From positions 1,291,362 to 1,355,361 of the forward strand of contig NZ_BLAJ01000001.1 in NCBI RefSeq assembly GCF_009176305.1: a stretch of 64,000 nt of DNA. Reading direction: 5' to 3'. This DNA comes from Martinezella dioscoreae (GTDB taxonomy: Bacteria; Pseudomonadota; Alphaproteobacteria; Rhizobiales; Rhizobiaceae). Made by a program: the position numbers and the translations under genes. The notes under the pieces were generated by a model that was not told the DNA's origin, ran no database searches, and was given only the letters and a program-made list of their open reading frames with translations. Positions 7,544 to 17,889 of this stretch are shown piece after piece. How positions within the stretch are numbered: the stretch's first letter is position 1; every line of letters starts with the position of its first letter.

Positions 7544-8314
7544 ATGGACGATGAACAGCTGCCGCGCCCAGAGCCGGAAAATCCGCGGCCGCAGCAGCAT
7601 GTGCCCGCCTTCAATCTGCCTCCCGCGATTCTGGCGAGTCTTGCTGTTCTGATCGTCATCTTCGCGGTCATGAACCTGCCCTCGTGGTCGGACGATACGT
7701 TGAACTGGATTTATTTCACCTTCAGCTTCATCCCGGCCCGTTATGCCTTTCCCTTGTCGCAGCAGGGGCTGGAATGGCTTTGGACGCCGGTCACCTATTC
7801 GCTGCTGCATGGCGGGATCGAGCATATCGTCTTCAACAGTCTCTGGCTGATGGTCTTTGCTGCGCCCGTGGCGCGACGCATCGGCGCGCTGCGCTATGTG
7901 ATTTTCTGGATTTTTTCGTCCGCCGCTTCCGCCTTCCTGCATGCAGCGCTTTATTGGGGAGACCAGACGCTTTTGATCGGTGCATCCGGAGTCGTCTCGG
8001 CGCTGATGGGGGCAGCTTGCCGCTTTGCGTTTCCGGCCATGGACGGTCGCAGAGTTTCCATGCGGCAGGCGCATCTCAATCCGCGCCTCAGCATCTTGGA
8101 GTCGCTTCGAAGCCGTACCGTCGTCGCCTATACCGTCATGTGGGTCGCCGGTAATGCACTCGTCGCCTTTGGCATCAATCTTGCGGGCGACAGTTCGCAG
8201 CCGGTGGCCTGGGATGCTCACATCGGCGGATTTCTGTTCGGATTCCTGCTTTTTGCACCCTTCGACCGGCAGCCGCCCGTGGAAGCTCAGGAAGCTTTAC
8301 CACTCGATGAATGA
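7544..8314 (+). CDS. Rhomboid family intramembrane serine protease
   Basis: A 256-residue inner-membrane protein with about six hydrophobic helices. It carries the rhomboid motifs: HGGIEHIVFN before the second helix, the nucleophile in GASG (S148) and the catalytic His in AHIGGF (H226). Rhomboids cut within or next to transmembrane helices of substrate proteins. The N-terminal 20 residues are Pro/Glu-rich and probably cytoplasmic. It is transcribed alone and preceded by a structured RNA with a terminator, so readthrough could control it. The substrate is unknown. Confidence 0.92.
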   Translation: MDDEQLPRPEPENPRPQQHVPAFNLPPAILASLAVLIVIFAVMNLPSWSDDTLNWIYFTFSFIPARYAFPLSQQGLEWLWTPVTYSLLHGGIEHIVFNSLWLMVFAAPVARRIGALRYVIFWIFSSAASAFLHAALYWGDQTLLIGASGVVSALMGAACRFAFPAMDGRRVSMRQAHLNPRLSILESLRSRTVVAYTVMWVAGNALVAFGINLAGDSSQPVAWDAHIGGFLFGFLLFAPFDRQPPVEAQEALPLDE

Positions 8315-8479
8315 GCTGTTGCTTTCTTACTGACACAGGCGCACCATTGCTATCCGTCGGTCGTGGGATGAGGAGATCGACCGACCGACGGGCGAGGCGC
8401 CGGTTTGAGCTCCGGGGGTAATTTCGGAACATATCGGACGCTTCAGGTGTTCATCATGCTTTCGAGATGGGAGGATCGA

Positions 8480-8914
8480 ATGTCAGTTTCCGTAAAGGCC
8501 ATACTTGAAGCCAAGGGCCGCGACGTCGTGACGACGGGCGGTAATACGACCGTTGCCGAGGCCGCGAAGATTCTCAATGAGAATCGCATCGGCGCCATCG
8601 TGGTCGTCGGACCGGGCGGCAAGATTTCCGGCATCTTCACCGAGCGGGATGTGGTCAATGCCGTTGCCAAGCAGGGGCAGGAATGCCTCGACAAGCCGAT
8701 CGCATCGATGATGACGGCCAAGGTGCATCGCTGTAAGGAAGATACGACGACCGACGAATTGATGGAACTGATGACGATGCGCCGCTTCCGTCACGTTCCC
8801 GTTGAGGAGAAAGGCAAGCTTTCCGGCATCATCTCCATCGGCGACGTCGTCAAATGGCGCATCCGTGAGATCGAACTCGAGGCCGAGCAGATCAAGGCCT
8901 ATATCGCCGGGTAA
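8480..8914 (+). CDS. Tandem CBS domain protein
   Basis: A 144-residue protein of two CBS domains, about residues 10-65 and 75-130. Recognisable segments are TVAEAAKILNENRIGAIVVV, GIFTERDVV, RFRHVPVEE and GIISIGDVVKWRI. CBS pairs bind adenosyl ligands such as AMP, ATP or SAM; stand-alone pairs are often regulators whose partner is unknown. The ATG at 8480 was chosen for the GGGAGG site 12 bases before it; an upstream in-frame TTG at 8405 adds 25 residues outside the domain. A terminator hairpin follows. Confidence 0.88.
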   Translation: MSVSVKAILEAKGRDVVTTGGNTTVAEAAKILNENRIGAIVVVGPGGKISGIFTERDVVNAVAKQGQECLDKPIASMMTAKVHRCKEDTTTDELMELMTMRRFRHVPVEEKGKLSGIISIGDVVKWRIREIELEAEQIKAYIAG

Positions 8915-8936
8915 GAAGCGGTTCGGCGTGACCGAA

Positions 8937-9007
8937 GCAATCGGCGCGGTGGATCGCCTGCGGTAAGCAACGGCCTGAATTCCCAGCAAAGCGCCGATTG
9001 CGTTTTT
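8937..9007 (+). terminator. Terminator of the CBS gene
   Basis: Perfect 11-base inverted repeat, GCAATCGGCGC at 8937-8947 and its complement at 8991-9001, with a 43-base loop, followed by G and five T. The long loop is unusual but the arms and T run are clear. Confidence 0.55.
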
Positions 9008-9013
9008 CAAGGC

Positions 9014-9973
9014 TTAACGCGCGTAGGCTTCTTGCATGCGCCGGATCTCGGTCAATCTTGCCGATGCTTCCTCATAGCCGCGTTCTATTGCTTCGCCAGC
9101 ACGATGAAATTCCGAAAGGCCGATATCGCTGAGGCGCGGATGCAACGCCAGATCGGGCGGGTCGCCGGCAAGGCGCGCACGCGCAATTCTGTCCTGTATT
9201 ATGTTGAAAGCCTGCACCATGACACCCGTCATGCCAAGTTTCATGGCGGGCGCATCCTCGCGGCGCAGCAGATCGCCGTTGGGCGAGCCGACATTGTGCT
9301 TGACCACCGCGGACCGGCCATAGAGATCGTAGTGCAGGTTTACCGCAACCACCAACGTCTGTTCATAAGTTCGGCAGACCGAAACCGGCACCGGATTGAC
9401 CAGGGCGCCATCGACCAGCGTACGGCCGTTGGAGCGCACCGGCTCGAAGATGCCAGGCAGGGCATATGATGCCCTGAGCGCAGTGATGAGAGAGCCGTTG
9501 GCAATCCAGACTTCATGGCCTGTGTTCAACTCCGACGCGACGGCGACGAAGGGACGGTCGAGATCTTCGATGGAAAATCCTTCCAGATGTTCCTGCATGC
9601 GCTTGGTGAGCCGCATGCCACCGAACAATCCGCTTCCGCCGATGGTGAGGTCGAGCAGGCTGGCGATGCGCCGCATGGTCAGCGAACGCGCGAAGGCCTC
9701 AAGTTCGTCAAGCTTGCCCGCAAGATAACAGCCACCGACGAGGGCGCCGATCGATGTGCCGGCAATCATGCCGACTGCAATGCCGGCTTCGTCGAGTGCA
9801 CGCAAAACACCGATATGCGCCCAGCCACGCGCAGCACCACCGCCAAGCGCCAAGGCAATCTTTACTTTTTTTGGAGGGGCGGGAGGGAGAAGCGGGGTAG
9901 ACGTATCCTGCGTAAGGCCTGAACCGGTCGAGCTCTGTCCGCCGATGTGACGATTCAACCCCCAATTCAGCAT
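9014..9973 (-). CDS. Patatin-like phospholipase family protein (RssA-like)
   Basis: A predicted cytoplasmic acyl hydrolase with a Ser-Asp dyad. After a Pro-rich leader of about 35 residues come the oxyanion loop GGGAARGWAHIG (44-55), the nucleophile in GTSIGA (S74) and the DGA motif (D188). The layout matches small bacterial patatins such as RssA. The start at 9973 lies 7 bases behind a strong GGAGGAGG site. A 7-pair hairpin at 9988-10008 abuts that site and could mask it. The gene is downstream of hisI on the same strand. Confidence 0.9.
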   Translation of the reverse strand: MLNWGLNRHIGGQSSTGSGLTQDTSTPLLPPAPPKKVKIALALGGGAARGWAHIGVLRALDEAGIAVGMIAGTSIGALVGGCYLAGKLDELEAFARSLTMRRIASLLDLTIGGSGLFGGMRLTKRMQEHLEGFSIEDLDRPFVAVASELNTGHEVWIANGSLITALRASYALPGIFEPVRSNGRTLVDGALVNPVPVSVCRTYEQTLVVAVNLHYDLYGRSAVVKHNVGSPNGDLLRREDAPAMKLGMTGVMVQAFNIIQDRIARARLAGDPPDLALHPRLSDIGLSEFHRAGEAIERGYEEASARLTEIRRMQEAYAR

Positions 9974-9987
9974 TTTTTACGCCTCCT

Positions 9988-10008
9988 CCGAGGCTCCGTG
10001 TGCCTCGG
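9988..10008 (-). promoter_or_regulatory. Hairpin next to the ribosome site of the patatin gene
   Basis: CCGAGGC and GCCTCGG form seven pairs around a 7-base loop. On the minus strand the 3' arm runs straight into AGGAGG and the start codon at 9973. There is no T run, so it is not a classical terminator. Confidence 0.3.
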
Positions 10009-10082
10009 CTAAAATACTGTCCCTTTTTCGTTTCCAAATCGTATACTGGTTGTGGCTTGTTGAAACACCATCACCGATAGGT

Positions 10083-10532
10083 CTACTGCTTGTAGACTTC
10101 TTCCGGATTGAAATGCAGGTGATCGTCGACCACGCTCAGCACCGGCTTCCCATCTTCGAGCTCGACTGTTCGGTAGAAGCAGGAACGGCGGCCAGTATGG
10201 CACGTCGCATCATGTCCGGCGACCTCCACTTTCAGCCAGATTGCATCCTGATCGCAATCCGTTCGGATTTCCTTCACCGTCTGAAGGTTTCCGGAGGTTT
10301 CACCTTTTTTCCAGATCTTACCGCGCGAGCGGCTGAAATAATGCGCCGTGCCGGTCTTGATCGTCAGCGCGAGCGCCTCGGCATTCATGTGCGCGACCAT
10401 CAGCAATTCGCCATCATGCGCATCCGTCACGATCGCGGTGATCAGGCCGCGATCGTCGAAACGGGGCGTGAAATCGCCTGCATCCTCCAACTCGGATTTA
10501 TCTTCGGAAGGAGCATTGAAAATCAGGTTCAT
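10083..10532 (-). CDS. hisI: Phosphoribosyl-AMP cyclohydrolase
   Basis: The third step of histidine synthesis, opening the purine ring of PR-AMP. The 149 residues are of normal size for a stand-alone HisI without a HisE domain. Zinc and metal residues are visible in [13 protein letters not shown] and [11 protein letters not shown], and the segment [10 protein letters not shown] is typical. The ATG at 10532 opens the usual MNLIF-type N-terminus; a frame extension to 10619 runs into folE. It follows folE with a 25-base gap. Pairing of folE with hisI is common in rhizobia and both act on purine-like rings. Confidence 0.95.
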   Translation of the reverse strand: MNLIFNAPSEDKSELEDAGDFTPRFDDRGLITAIVTDAHDGELLMVAHMNAEALALTIKTGTAHYFSRSRGKIWKKGETSGNLQTVKEIRTDCDQDAIWLKVEVAGHDATCHTGRRSCFYRTVELEDGKPVLSVVDDHLHFNPEEVYKQ

Positions 10533-10557
10533 TTCCGGCTCTTTCGTTGAAGCCCGG

Positions 10558-11169
10558 TCAGCGACCCCGGACCAAGGACATGAAACGAGCCTGCTCGGCC
10601 GGATCGGCCTTGAAGGCACCCGTGAAGGTCATCGTCAGCGTCGAGGAACCCTGCTTCTTTATGCCGCGCATGGACATGCACATATGTTCGGCGTCGATCA
10701 TCACGGCGACGCCGCGCGGACGCAGGGACTCGTCGATCGCATTGGCGATCTGGGCCGTCATGGCTTCCTGCGTCTGCAGTCGGCGCGCAAAAATATCGAC
10801 GACACGGGCGATTTTCGACAGGCCGAGGACACGACCGCTCGGCAGATAGGCGACGTGCGCCTTGCCGATGATCGGCACCATATGATGTTCGCAATGCGAA
10901 TAGAACGGGATGTCCCGCTCAAGAACGATATCGTCGTAGCCCGAGACTTCTTCAAAAGTGCGGCCGAGCACATCCTCGGGATTCAGCTCGTAGCCGCCGA
11001 ACAGCTCGCGATAGGCCTTGGCAACGCGCGCAGGCGTATCGAGCAGGCCTTCGCGACGCGGATCATCGCCGGCCCAGCGAAGGAGAACGCGGATTGCGTC
11101 TTCAGCTTCCTGCTGCGACGGGCGTTCGAAATCAGTGACTTGCGGAAAGTTCTTTACAATGGCGTCCAT
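10558..11169 (-). CDS. folE: GTP cyclohydrolase I (FolE type)
   Basis: The first enzyme of tetrahydrofolate synthesis, turning GTP into 7,8-dihydroneopterin triphosphate. The 203 residues match the family. Zinc ligands are seen in SHCEHHM and in EHMCMSMRG, and the catalytic region [13 protein letters not shown] is intact. Presence of the zinc Cys residues identifies the classic FolE rather than the zinc-independent FolE2. It is the first gene of folE-hisI, divergent from the IscU-like gene across 292 bases containing inverted repeats. Confidence 0.96.
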   Translation of the reverse strand: MDAIVKNFPQVTDFERPSQQEAEDAIRVLLRWAGDDPRREGLLDTPARVAKAYRELFGGYELNPEDVLGRTFEEVSGYDDIVLERDIPFYSHCEHHMVPIIGKAHVAYLPSGRVLGLSKIARVVDIFARRLQTQEAMTAQIANAIDESLRPRGVAVMIDAEHMCMSMRGIKKQGSSTLTMTFTGAFKADPAEQARFMSLVRGR

Positions 11170-11392
11170 TACCTATGGTTCTCCTGATCCGCTGTGCGGA
11201 TATCATCTTGTCGGACTCGCCACTGGCATTCCCCGAGGTACGGAGATTTTGTACCTTTGGCGGGCTCCGGGGCGTTCTGGCTGGCGGACAAGCCTGCCGT
11301 CCTGCACGGTTTCCCATCAAACTTACAGAAGACCATTGCATTTCGATGGTCTTCGAACGACATACATATAGTATGGCATTGTCCCTGTGAAA

Positions 11393-11433
11393 GTGTCCTA
11401 AACGGACACGCTGTGTTTTTTGTTACGAAACAC
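11393..11433. promoter_or_regulatory. Two stacked inverted repeats between folE and the IscU-like gene
   Basis: GTGTCC-N5-GGACAC at 11393-11409 is followed by GTGTTT-N9-AAACAC at 11413-11433. Both share a GTGTYY half-site, which suggests paired operator sites just before the IscU-like gene. The rest of the 292-base gap shows nothing further of note. Confidence 0.3.
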
Positions 11434-11461
11434 GAACAGGTGCATCGGAGCAAAATCTGTG

Positions 11462-11923
11462 ATGGACGACATCTACAACAGCAAAATCCTAGAGTTTGCC
11501 GGCAATATCGGCCGCATCGGCAGTCTTCCTGACGCCGATGCCAGTGCCCAGGCCCATTCCAGATTGTGCGGTTCTCGCGTAAAAATCTGGCTGAAAATGG
11601 ACGGCGATGTGGTGACCGATTTTGCCCATGACGTCAAGGCCTGTGCGCTCGGCCAGGCGTCATCTTCGATCATGGCGCGCCATGTGGTCGGCGCTACTGC
11701 AGACGAAGTACGCAAGGCCCGCGAGGATATGCTCGCCATGCTCAAGGCCGACGGCGAGGGGCCTGAGGGGCGTTTCGAAGACATGCGCTATCTAAAGCCG
11801 GTCAGGGATTACAAGGCCCGTCACGCTTCGACCATGCTGACATTCGATGCCGTTGTGGACGCGATCGGGCAGATCGAGGCGGCGCGTCAAGGCGGAAATG
11901 CCAAAACGGCTGAAGCCGTCTGA
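11462..11923 (+). CDS. IscU/NifU-N-like iron-sulfur scaffold family protein
   Basis: A 153-residue protein of the U-type scaffold fold, starting MDDIYNSKILEFA as in the IscU/NifU family. Two of the three cluster-binding cysteines are present, in SRLCGSRV and KACALGQASSSIM. The third, normally in a segment like HCS, is Ala in ARHAST. The protein may therefore bind clusters or metal differently, or work with a partner. It is followed at once by yidD and lies opposite folE. No isc or suf gene is nearby. ATG at 11462 was chosen; an upstream extension to 11420 has no family resemblance. Confidence 0.82.
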   Translation: MDDIYNSKILEFAGNIGRIGSLPDADASAQAHSRLCGSRVKIWLKMDGDVVTDFAHDVKACALGQASSSIMARHVVGATADEVRKAREDMLAMLKADGEGPEGRFEDMRYLKPVRDYKARHASTMLTFDAVVDAIGQIEAARQGGNAKTAEAV

Positions 11924-11936
11924 GCGGGCGCTGACC

Positions 11937-12359
11937 ATGTGCCAATTCTGTCTCATGCAGGACGACGATGAAGACGAGGGCGGTGCTGCACCCTCCAAGC
12001 GCGCGCGGCGCGATGCATCACTAGGCGGCGAGATGGCGATGAAGTCGCGCAATTATGCCGGACCTTTCCGCAAAACACCGGACCGGCTCCTCGGCATGGG
12101 CCTCATTCGCCTTTATCAACTGACGCTTTCCGGCTTCATTGGCAACTCCTGCCGCCACATCCCGACCTGCTCGGAATATGGCTATGAGGCGGTAGCGCGC
12201 CACGGACTTTGGGCTGGCGGCTGGATGACGTTGTTTCGCGTCTCCCGCTGCGGACCGGGTGGGACGAGCGGGCTCGATCCGGTGCCCGGCGAGCTGGAGC
12301 GCCGCTATCATTGGTGGACGCCCTGGCGCTATTTCCGCCTTGGGCAAAAGGCTGCCTGA
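11937..12359 (+). CDS. yidD: Membrane protein insertion efficiency factor YidD, with N-terminal extension
   Basis: The core (from about residue 45) is a clear YidD: LIRLYQLTLSGFIGNSCRHIPTCSEYGYEAV then RVSRCGPGG and DPVP. YidD helps YidC insert proteins into the inner membrane and is usually beside rnpA and yidC; here it is not. The frame starts MCQFCLMQDDDEDEG, adding about 32 residues with a CxxC and an acidic stretch. A later ATG at 12033, with AGGCGGCGAG before it, would give a standard-length protein, so the extension is uncertain. It lies 13 bases after the scaffold gene. Confidence 0.85.
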   Translation: MCQFCLMQDDDEDEGGAAPSKRARRDASLGGEMAMKSRNYAGPFRKTPDRLLGMGLIRLYQLTLSGFIGNSCRHIPTCSEYGYEAVARHGLWAGGWMTLFRVSRCGPGGTSGLDPVPGELERRYHWWTPWRYFRLGQKAA

Positions 12360-12362
12360 CCG

Positions 12363-12890
12363 TTGGCAGTCTATGTCGCGCTGCTCTACAGCATAGTCCT
12401 TGGCCCAGGCCGCAGAGTTATCATGTCCGATCTCAAGGCCATGGCGGAGAGTTTGGGCTTTCGCAATGCCCGAACGCTTGTTGCGACCGGCAATCTTGTT
12501 TTCGAAGCCGAGCCGCAGCCAATCGCATCGGTCGAGGCACAGCTTGAGGCAGGTTTTGCTACGGCTTTCGGCAAGCATGTCGATATCATCGTCCGCGATG
12601 CCGATAGATGGCTGAGGCTCGCCGACGGCAATCCCTTTCTCGACGGGATCGGCAGCGAGGTCATCGTTCGGGTGATGCGGCAGCCACTCGAACCCGAAAT
12701 TCTCGATGTGCTTGCGAAATACCGGCAGGACGAACGCATGGCCGTTGTCGATGGCGATTTATGGATCGATTTCGGCCTCAAGGCCAGCGAGACGAAAATG
12801 CTACCGGCTTTGACGACAAAACGGCTCGGCATCGGAACGATGCGAAACTGGAACACCGTGCGCGGTTTGGCCGAGATGATCCGGGCCTAG
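12363..12890 (+). CDS. DUF1697 family protein
   Basis: A 175-residue protein opening MAVYVALLYSIVLGPGRRVIMSDLKAMAESLGF. This fits the DUF1697 pattern, in which an early strand of the form VALLRGINVGG is followed by a helix and TxxxTGNLVF (here LVATGNLVFEA). The glycine-rich first loop deviates (YSIVLGPG instead of RGINVGG). The start is a TTG only 3 bases after the yidD stop; no ATG lies in frame early enough, and the family strand begins at once, so TTG is favoured. The function of the family is unknown. Confidence 0.75.
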   Translation: MAVYVALLYSIVLGPGRRVIMSDLKAMAESLGFRNARTLVATGNLVFEAEPQPIASVEAQLEAGFATAFGKHVDIIVRDADRWLRLADGNPFLDGIGSEVIVRVMRQPLEPEILDVLAKYRQDERMAVVDGDLWIDFGLKASETKMLPALTTKRLGIGTMRNWNTVRGLAEMIRA

Positions 12891-13019
12891 CGCCGCTTTT
12901 CCTTTACTAGATCGCGAAATACAGCTATCAGGCGCGCGGACTTAAGTTACGCATTTACTTGGTCCCTATCTTTCGAAACCACCCGCATTCGTTGGCGGGA
13001 CTGGACAAGGAGAATATCG

Positions 13020-15008
<1,989 letters not shown>

Positions 15009-15023
15009 CGGCCGACCGATATC

Positions 15024-15048
15024 TGGCGGCACCTTCAGGGTGCCGTCA
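15024..15048 (+). terminator. Hairpin after thrS, weak terminator candidate
   Basis: TGGCGGCACC at 15024-15033 pairs with GGGTGCCGTCA around a TTCA loop, with a single mismatch or wobble. There is no T run directly after it, so termination would be inefficient or Rho-assisted. Confidence 0.4.
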
Positions 15049-15154
15049 GAGAACTGACATACGACTTTCATATAATTGATGAATCAAAGCGTTGCTGTGG
15101 CTGCAACATGTGACGCAACTGAGACCATAGGAGCGGGGCAGCCCCGTCGCGCAC

Positions 15155-15994
15155 TTGGAATTCAAGGAATTATCCTACGCAAACGAACGGGACACGCGGA
15201 TCAAGCGCTGGTTCATCCGCTCCATCGAAGGCCTTTCCGGCCGAGACCGTTATGCCCGGCTCTACGATATCTGGCGCACCGATATCGTCGGCAAGAGCGA
15301 GCGGGTTTTCGGCAAGATGCTCGATCTCATCGATGTGCGCCTGCTCATCAAAGGCGAATGGCCGCCGAACCAGATCCCCGAGGCGCCGATCGTCATCGTC
15401 GCCAATCACCCCTACGGCATCGGCGACGGCATTGCGGTGCTGGCGCTTGCCGAGCAACTGGGGCGGCCCTTCAAGGTTCTGATCAATAACGAATTGCTGA
15501 AGGTGCCTGAGATGCACGACTATTCGCTGCCGGTCTCCTTCGAGGAGACCAAGGAAGCGATGGCGATCAATATGAAGACCCGGCATGAGGCTGTTCGCCT
15601 CTTAAAGGAAGGCACAACGATCATCGTCTTTCCTGCCGGTGGCGTTGCAACCGCCAAGAAGGGTTTCGGCCGGGCAGAGGATCTGCCTTGGAAGATATTC
15701 CCGGCAAAACTCATCCAGGCCGCGCGTGCGAGCGTCATTCCCATCTATTTCGAAGGACAGAACGGCAGGCTGTTCCATCTGGCGAGCCGCATCTCGATGA
15801 CCTTGCGCATCTCGCTGCTGATCCGTGAATTCCGGCGTCTCTCCGGCAGCACCATAACAGCGCATATCGGTGCTCCCAGGAGCTGGGAGGCCCTCAGCGA
15901 GGGCAGTGACCGCAAGGACCTGCTGACGAAGCTTTATGGAGCGGTCTTCTCCATGGCACCCCCTAGAAAGATGCTGCGGCGTAAGGCCGGATGA
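15155..15994 (+). CDS. Lysophospholipid acyltransferase family protein
   Basis: A 279-residue PlsC-like acyltransferase. The catalytic His-Asp motif is in VANHPYGIGDG (near residues 84-94), the second block in FPAGGVATA and a third in IPIYFEGQNG. The NHPYGI(L)DG form is shared with rhizobial OlsA and hemolysin-related acyltransferases, which acylate lyso-ornithine lipids or lysophosphatidate, so the acceptor is uncertain. No strong transmembrane helix is seen. The TTG at 15155 is the only start that keeps the normal N-terminus (EFKELSYANERD); a GGAG lies about 20 bases before it. Confidence 0.85.
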   Translation: MEFKELSYANERDTRIKRWFIRSIEGLSGRDRYARLYDIWRTDIVGKSERVFGKMLDLIDVRLLIKGEWPPNQIPEAPIVIVANHPYGIGDGIAVLALAEQLGRPFKVLINNELLKVPEMHDYSLPVSFEETKEAMAINMKTRHEAVRLLKEGTTIIVFPAGGVATAKKGFGRAEDLPWKIFPAKLIQAARASVIPIYFEGQNGRLFHLASRISMTLRISLLIREFRRLSGSTITAHIGAPRSWEALSEGSDRKDLLTKLYGAVFSMAPPRKMLRRKAG

Positions 15995-16077
15995 GCGGAA
16001 AGGGTTTCGAGCTTCTCATCACCGAACGGTGACTGCACTGATAGCGCCAGCCGGCGATCAAACCCGGGGCTCCGCTG

Positions 16078-17193
16078 TCAATCCATGCTATCGCCGTCGT
16101 CGCCACCAGCGGCAGGCGCCAATTGTTCATAGGTGGGCAGCGGTTGCTGGTTGGTCGTGGCCGGCGGCGTCTGGCTCTGGCGCATCGGCGGCATCTGGAT
16201 CGGCAGCTGTCGGGCCGACTGTTCGGTATCGGCATCCTGCGGCTGCTGCTGCTTCATCAGCACTTCCACATCCGTATTCATGCCGGCGGCGACCGTGAAA
16301 TCGCGCTGATAGATCTTGTCCTTGTTGCGGGCGACTGCTGTATAGCGGCCTTCCGCAAGCACCATGGTCGGGAACGCACTGACGCTTTCCCCGACGATAT
16401 CGCCCGCTGCTGTCAGGATCGACCAGGCCGTATCGGCGATCGCCTCGCCGCCGGCATCCGAAACCAGCTTGAACGTGAGCTTTGCCGCCCTGTGTTGAAT
16501 GGTCGCCTCGGTCACCTTGCCGGCTTCCACCTGAATGTCGGCACGGATGACGGCATTGACCTCGCCATATTCGGAAACGACGTGATAGGTGCCGGCACTG
16601 AGGCCGACCAGCGTATTCGGCTTGACGTCGTCCATGACAAGACCGCGTTCGCCGTCTTCCTTGGTCTCGCTCGAATAGATCGAGAAACTCAGCTCGTTTG
16701 GAGGGATACGGACATCGGGGCCGGATACGGCATTCAAGACCATGCCGCCGGCGTCGAGAACCATCGTCTGCTTCTGGGTCTCGCCGCTTTCAGGCACGCT
16801 CAACCGCTTGGTGACACCGGCGCGGCCGAAAGAGACATTGACGAAGTAATCGCCCGGCAAAAGGTGAAAGGAGGCCGAGCCTCCGCGCGAGCTGGCAACC
16901 AGCGGCAGTTTGCCGTCTGCTCCCGCTATCGGGCTGAAGACGTACCAGGCAAGGCCCTGCTGCTGCGGGCCGCTCTGGGGCGTGAGTTTGGCTTCGAGGG
17001 AAACGTCGCGCAATGTGCGCGCAGACGAATTCTCGCCATTCGGGGCCACGAAAGCATTGAGCTTCGGCATCTTGACGCTGCCGTCGAGCTGCTTGAATTC
17101 CTTGAAGGCATCCTGTGCCGAGACGGCGGTACTTATGCTCGCAAGCATTGCGAAAGCCGCGCTCAATCGGCGAGCGGATGAAATGCCTGACAT
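16078..17193 (-). CDS. Exported repeat-containing protein, unknown function
   Basis: About 371 residues with a signal peptide ending near AVSAQ. The mature part contains at least three beta-rich segments of similar build, each with a Gly-Asp/Thr-Tyr turn: PGDYFVNVSFG, AGTYHVVSEYG and EGRYTAVARNK. This suggests repeated carboxypeptidase-regulatory-like or Ig-like domains. The last 60 residues are Gln/Pro-rich and disordered. No enzyme motif is seen. ATG at 17193 gives a normal signal peptide; 17232 is an alternative start. It is convergent with the acyltransferase gene and divergent from the nitroreductase gene. Confidence 0.75.
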   Translation of the reverse strand: MSGISSARRLSAAFAMLASISTAVSAQDAFKEFKQLDGSVKMPKLNAFVAPNGENSSARTLRDVSLEAKLTPQSGPQQQGLAWYVFSPIAGADGKLPLVASSRGGSASFHLLPGDYFVNVSFGRAGVTKRLSVPESGETQKQTMVLDAGGMVLNAVSGPDVRIPPNELSFSIYSSETKEDGERGLVMDDVKPNTLVGLSAGTYHVVSEYGEVNAVIRADIQVEAGKVTEATIQHRAAKLTFKLVSDAGGEAIADTAWSILTAAGDIVGESVSAFPTMVLAEGRYTAVARNKDKIYQRDFTVAAGMNTDVEVLMKQQQPQDADTEQSARQLPIQMPPMRQSQTPPATTNQQPLPTYEQLAPAAGGDDGDSMD

Positions 17194-17301
17194 GGATACC
17201 AACCGATTGACTTCCGATAAAACACACGCCACTTCAAAACCAATGCGGTGGCAAATTCAAGACCTCATCATACCACAAGCCAAAATGAAGGCAGTTCCTC
17301 A

Positions 17302-17889
17302 ATGAAAACCGATATCAAGCTGGTCGACTATCTCGCGGTGCGCCGATCCATCCCTGCGTTCCAAATGTCGGAGCCGGGACCGGACAAGGCTGAGATCGAG
17401 GAGATTCTCCGGTTGGCCTCGCGTGTGCCGGATCACGGCAAGCTCGCACCGTGGCGCTTTATCGTCTATCGCGGCGAGGAACGCGCTCGCATCGGTAAAG
17501 AGCTATTGAAGCTTGCACTGGAAGCTAAGCCTGACCTGTCTGAGGAAATGATTCAGGTCGAACGCACTCGTTTCACCCGTGCCCCTGTGGTCATCGCGGT
17601 CGTCAGCAAGGCGGCGCCGCATTTTAAGATCCCGGAATGGGAACAGCTGATGTCGGCGGGCGCGCTTTGCATGAACCTGCTGATTTCAGCCAATGCTCAT
17701 GGTTGGGTCTCCAATTGGCTGACCGAATGGTTCGCCTTCGACGAGCGCGCCTATCCGTTGCTCGGCGTCCAGCCTGGCGAAAAGGTCGCCGGCTTCATCC
17801 ATATCGGCTCGACAAGCTTTCCTCCGGTCGAACGCCCACGCCCGGAACTTGCCGAAACGGTAACATGGGTCGGCGGCGAGGACGCGTGA
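17302..17889 (+). CDS. Nitroreductase family protein (YdjA-like)
   Basis: An FMN-dependent NAD(P)H oxidoreductase of 195 residues. Family marks are the N-terminal RRSIPAF, the FMN-contact segment [29 protein letters not shown] and the late GFIHIGS. It is close to the small YdjA type, for which natural substrates are unclear. The start at 17302 has a GGAAG-poor context but begins the conserved region. Its stop codon shares one base with the start of the flavin reductase gene, so the two are translationally coupled and may form a reductase pair. Confidence 0.9.
   Translation: MKTDIKLVDYLAVRRSIPAFQMSEPGPDKAEIEEILRLASRVPDHGKLAPWRFIVYRGEERARIGKELLKLALEAKPDLSEEMIQVERTRFTRAPVVIAVVSKAAPHFKIPEWEQLMSAGALCMNLLISANAHGWVSNWLTEWFAFDERAYPLLGVQPGEKVAGFIHIGSTSFPPVERPRPELAETVTWVGGEDA

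Noticed and set aside
12891..13019. Possible T-box or operator leader before thrS
   Set aside because: No T-box sequence, specifier stem or terminator-antiterminator pair is visible, and T-boxes are not expected for this group.
16123..17181. Plus-strand frame of 352 codons within the exported protein gene
   Set aside because: Antisense shadow. The minus-strand product has a signal peptide and ordered beta repeats, while this one resembles nothing.
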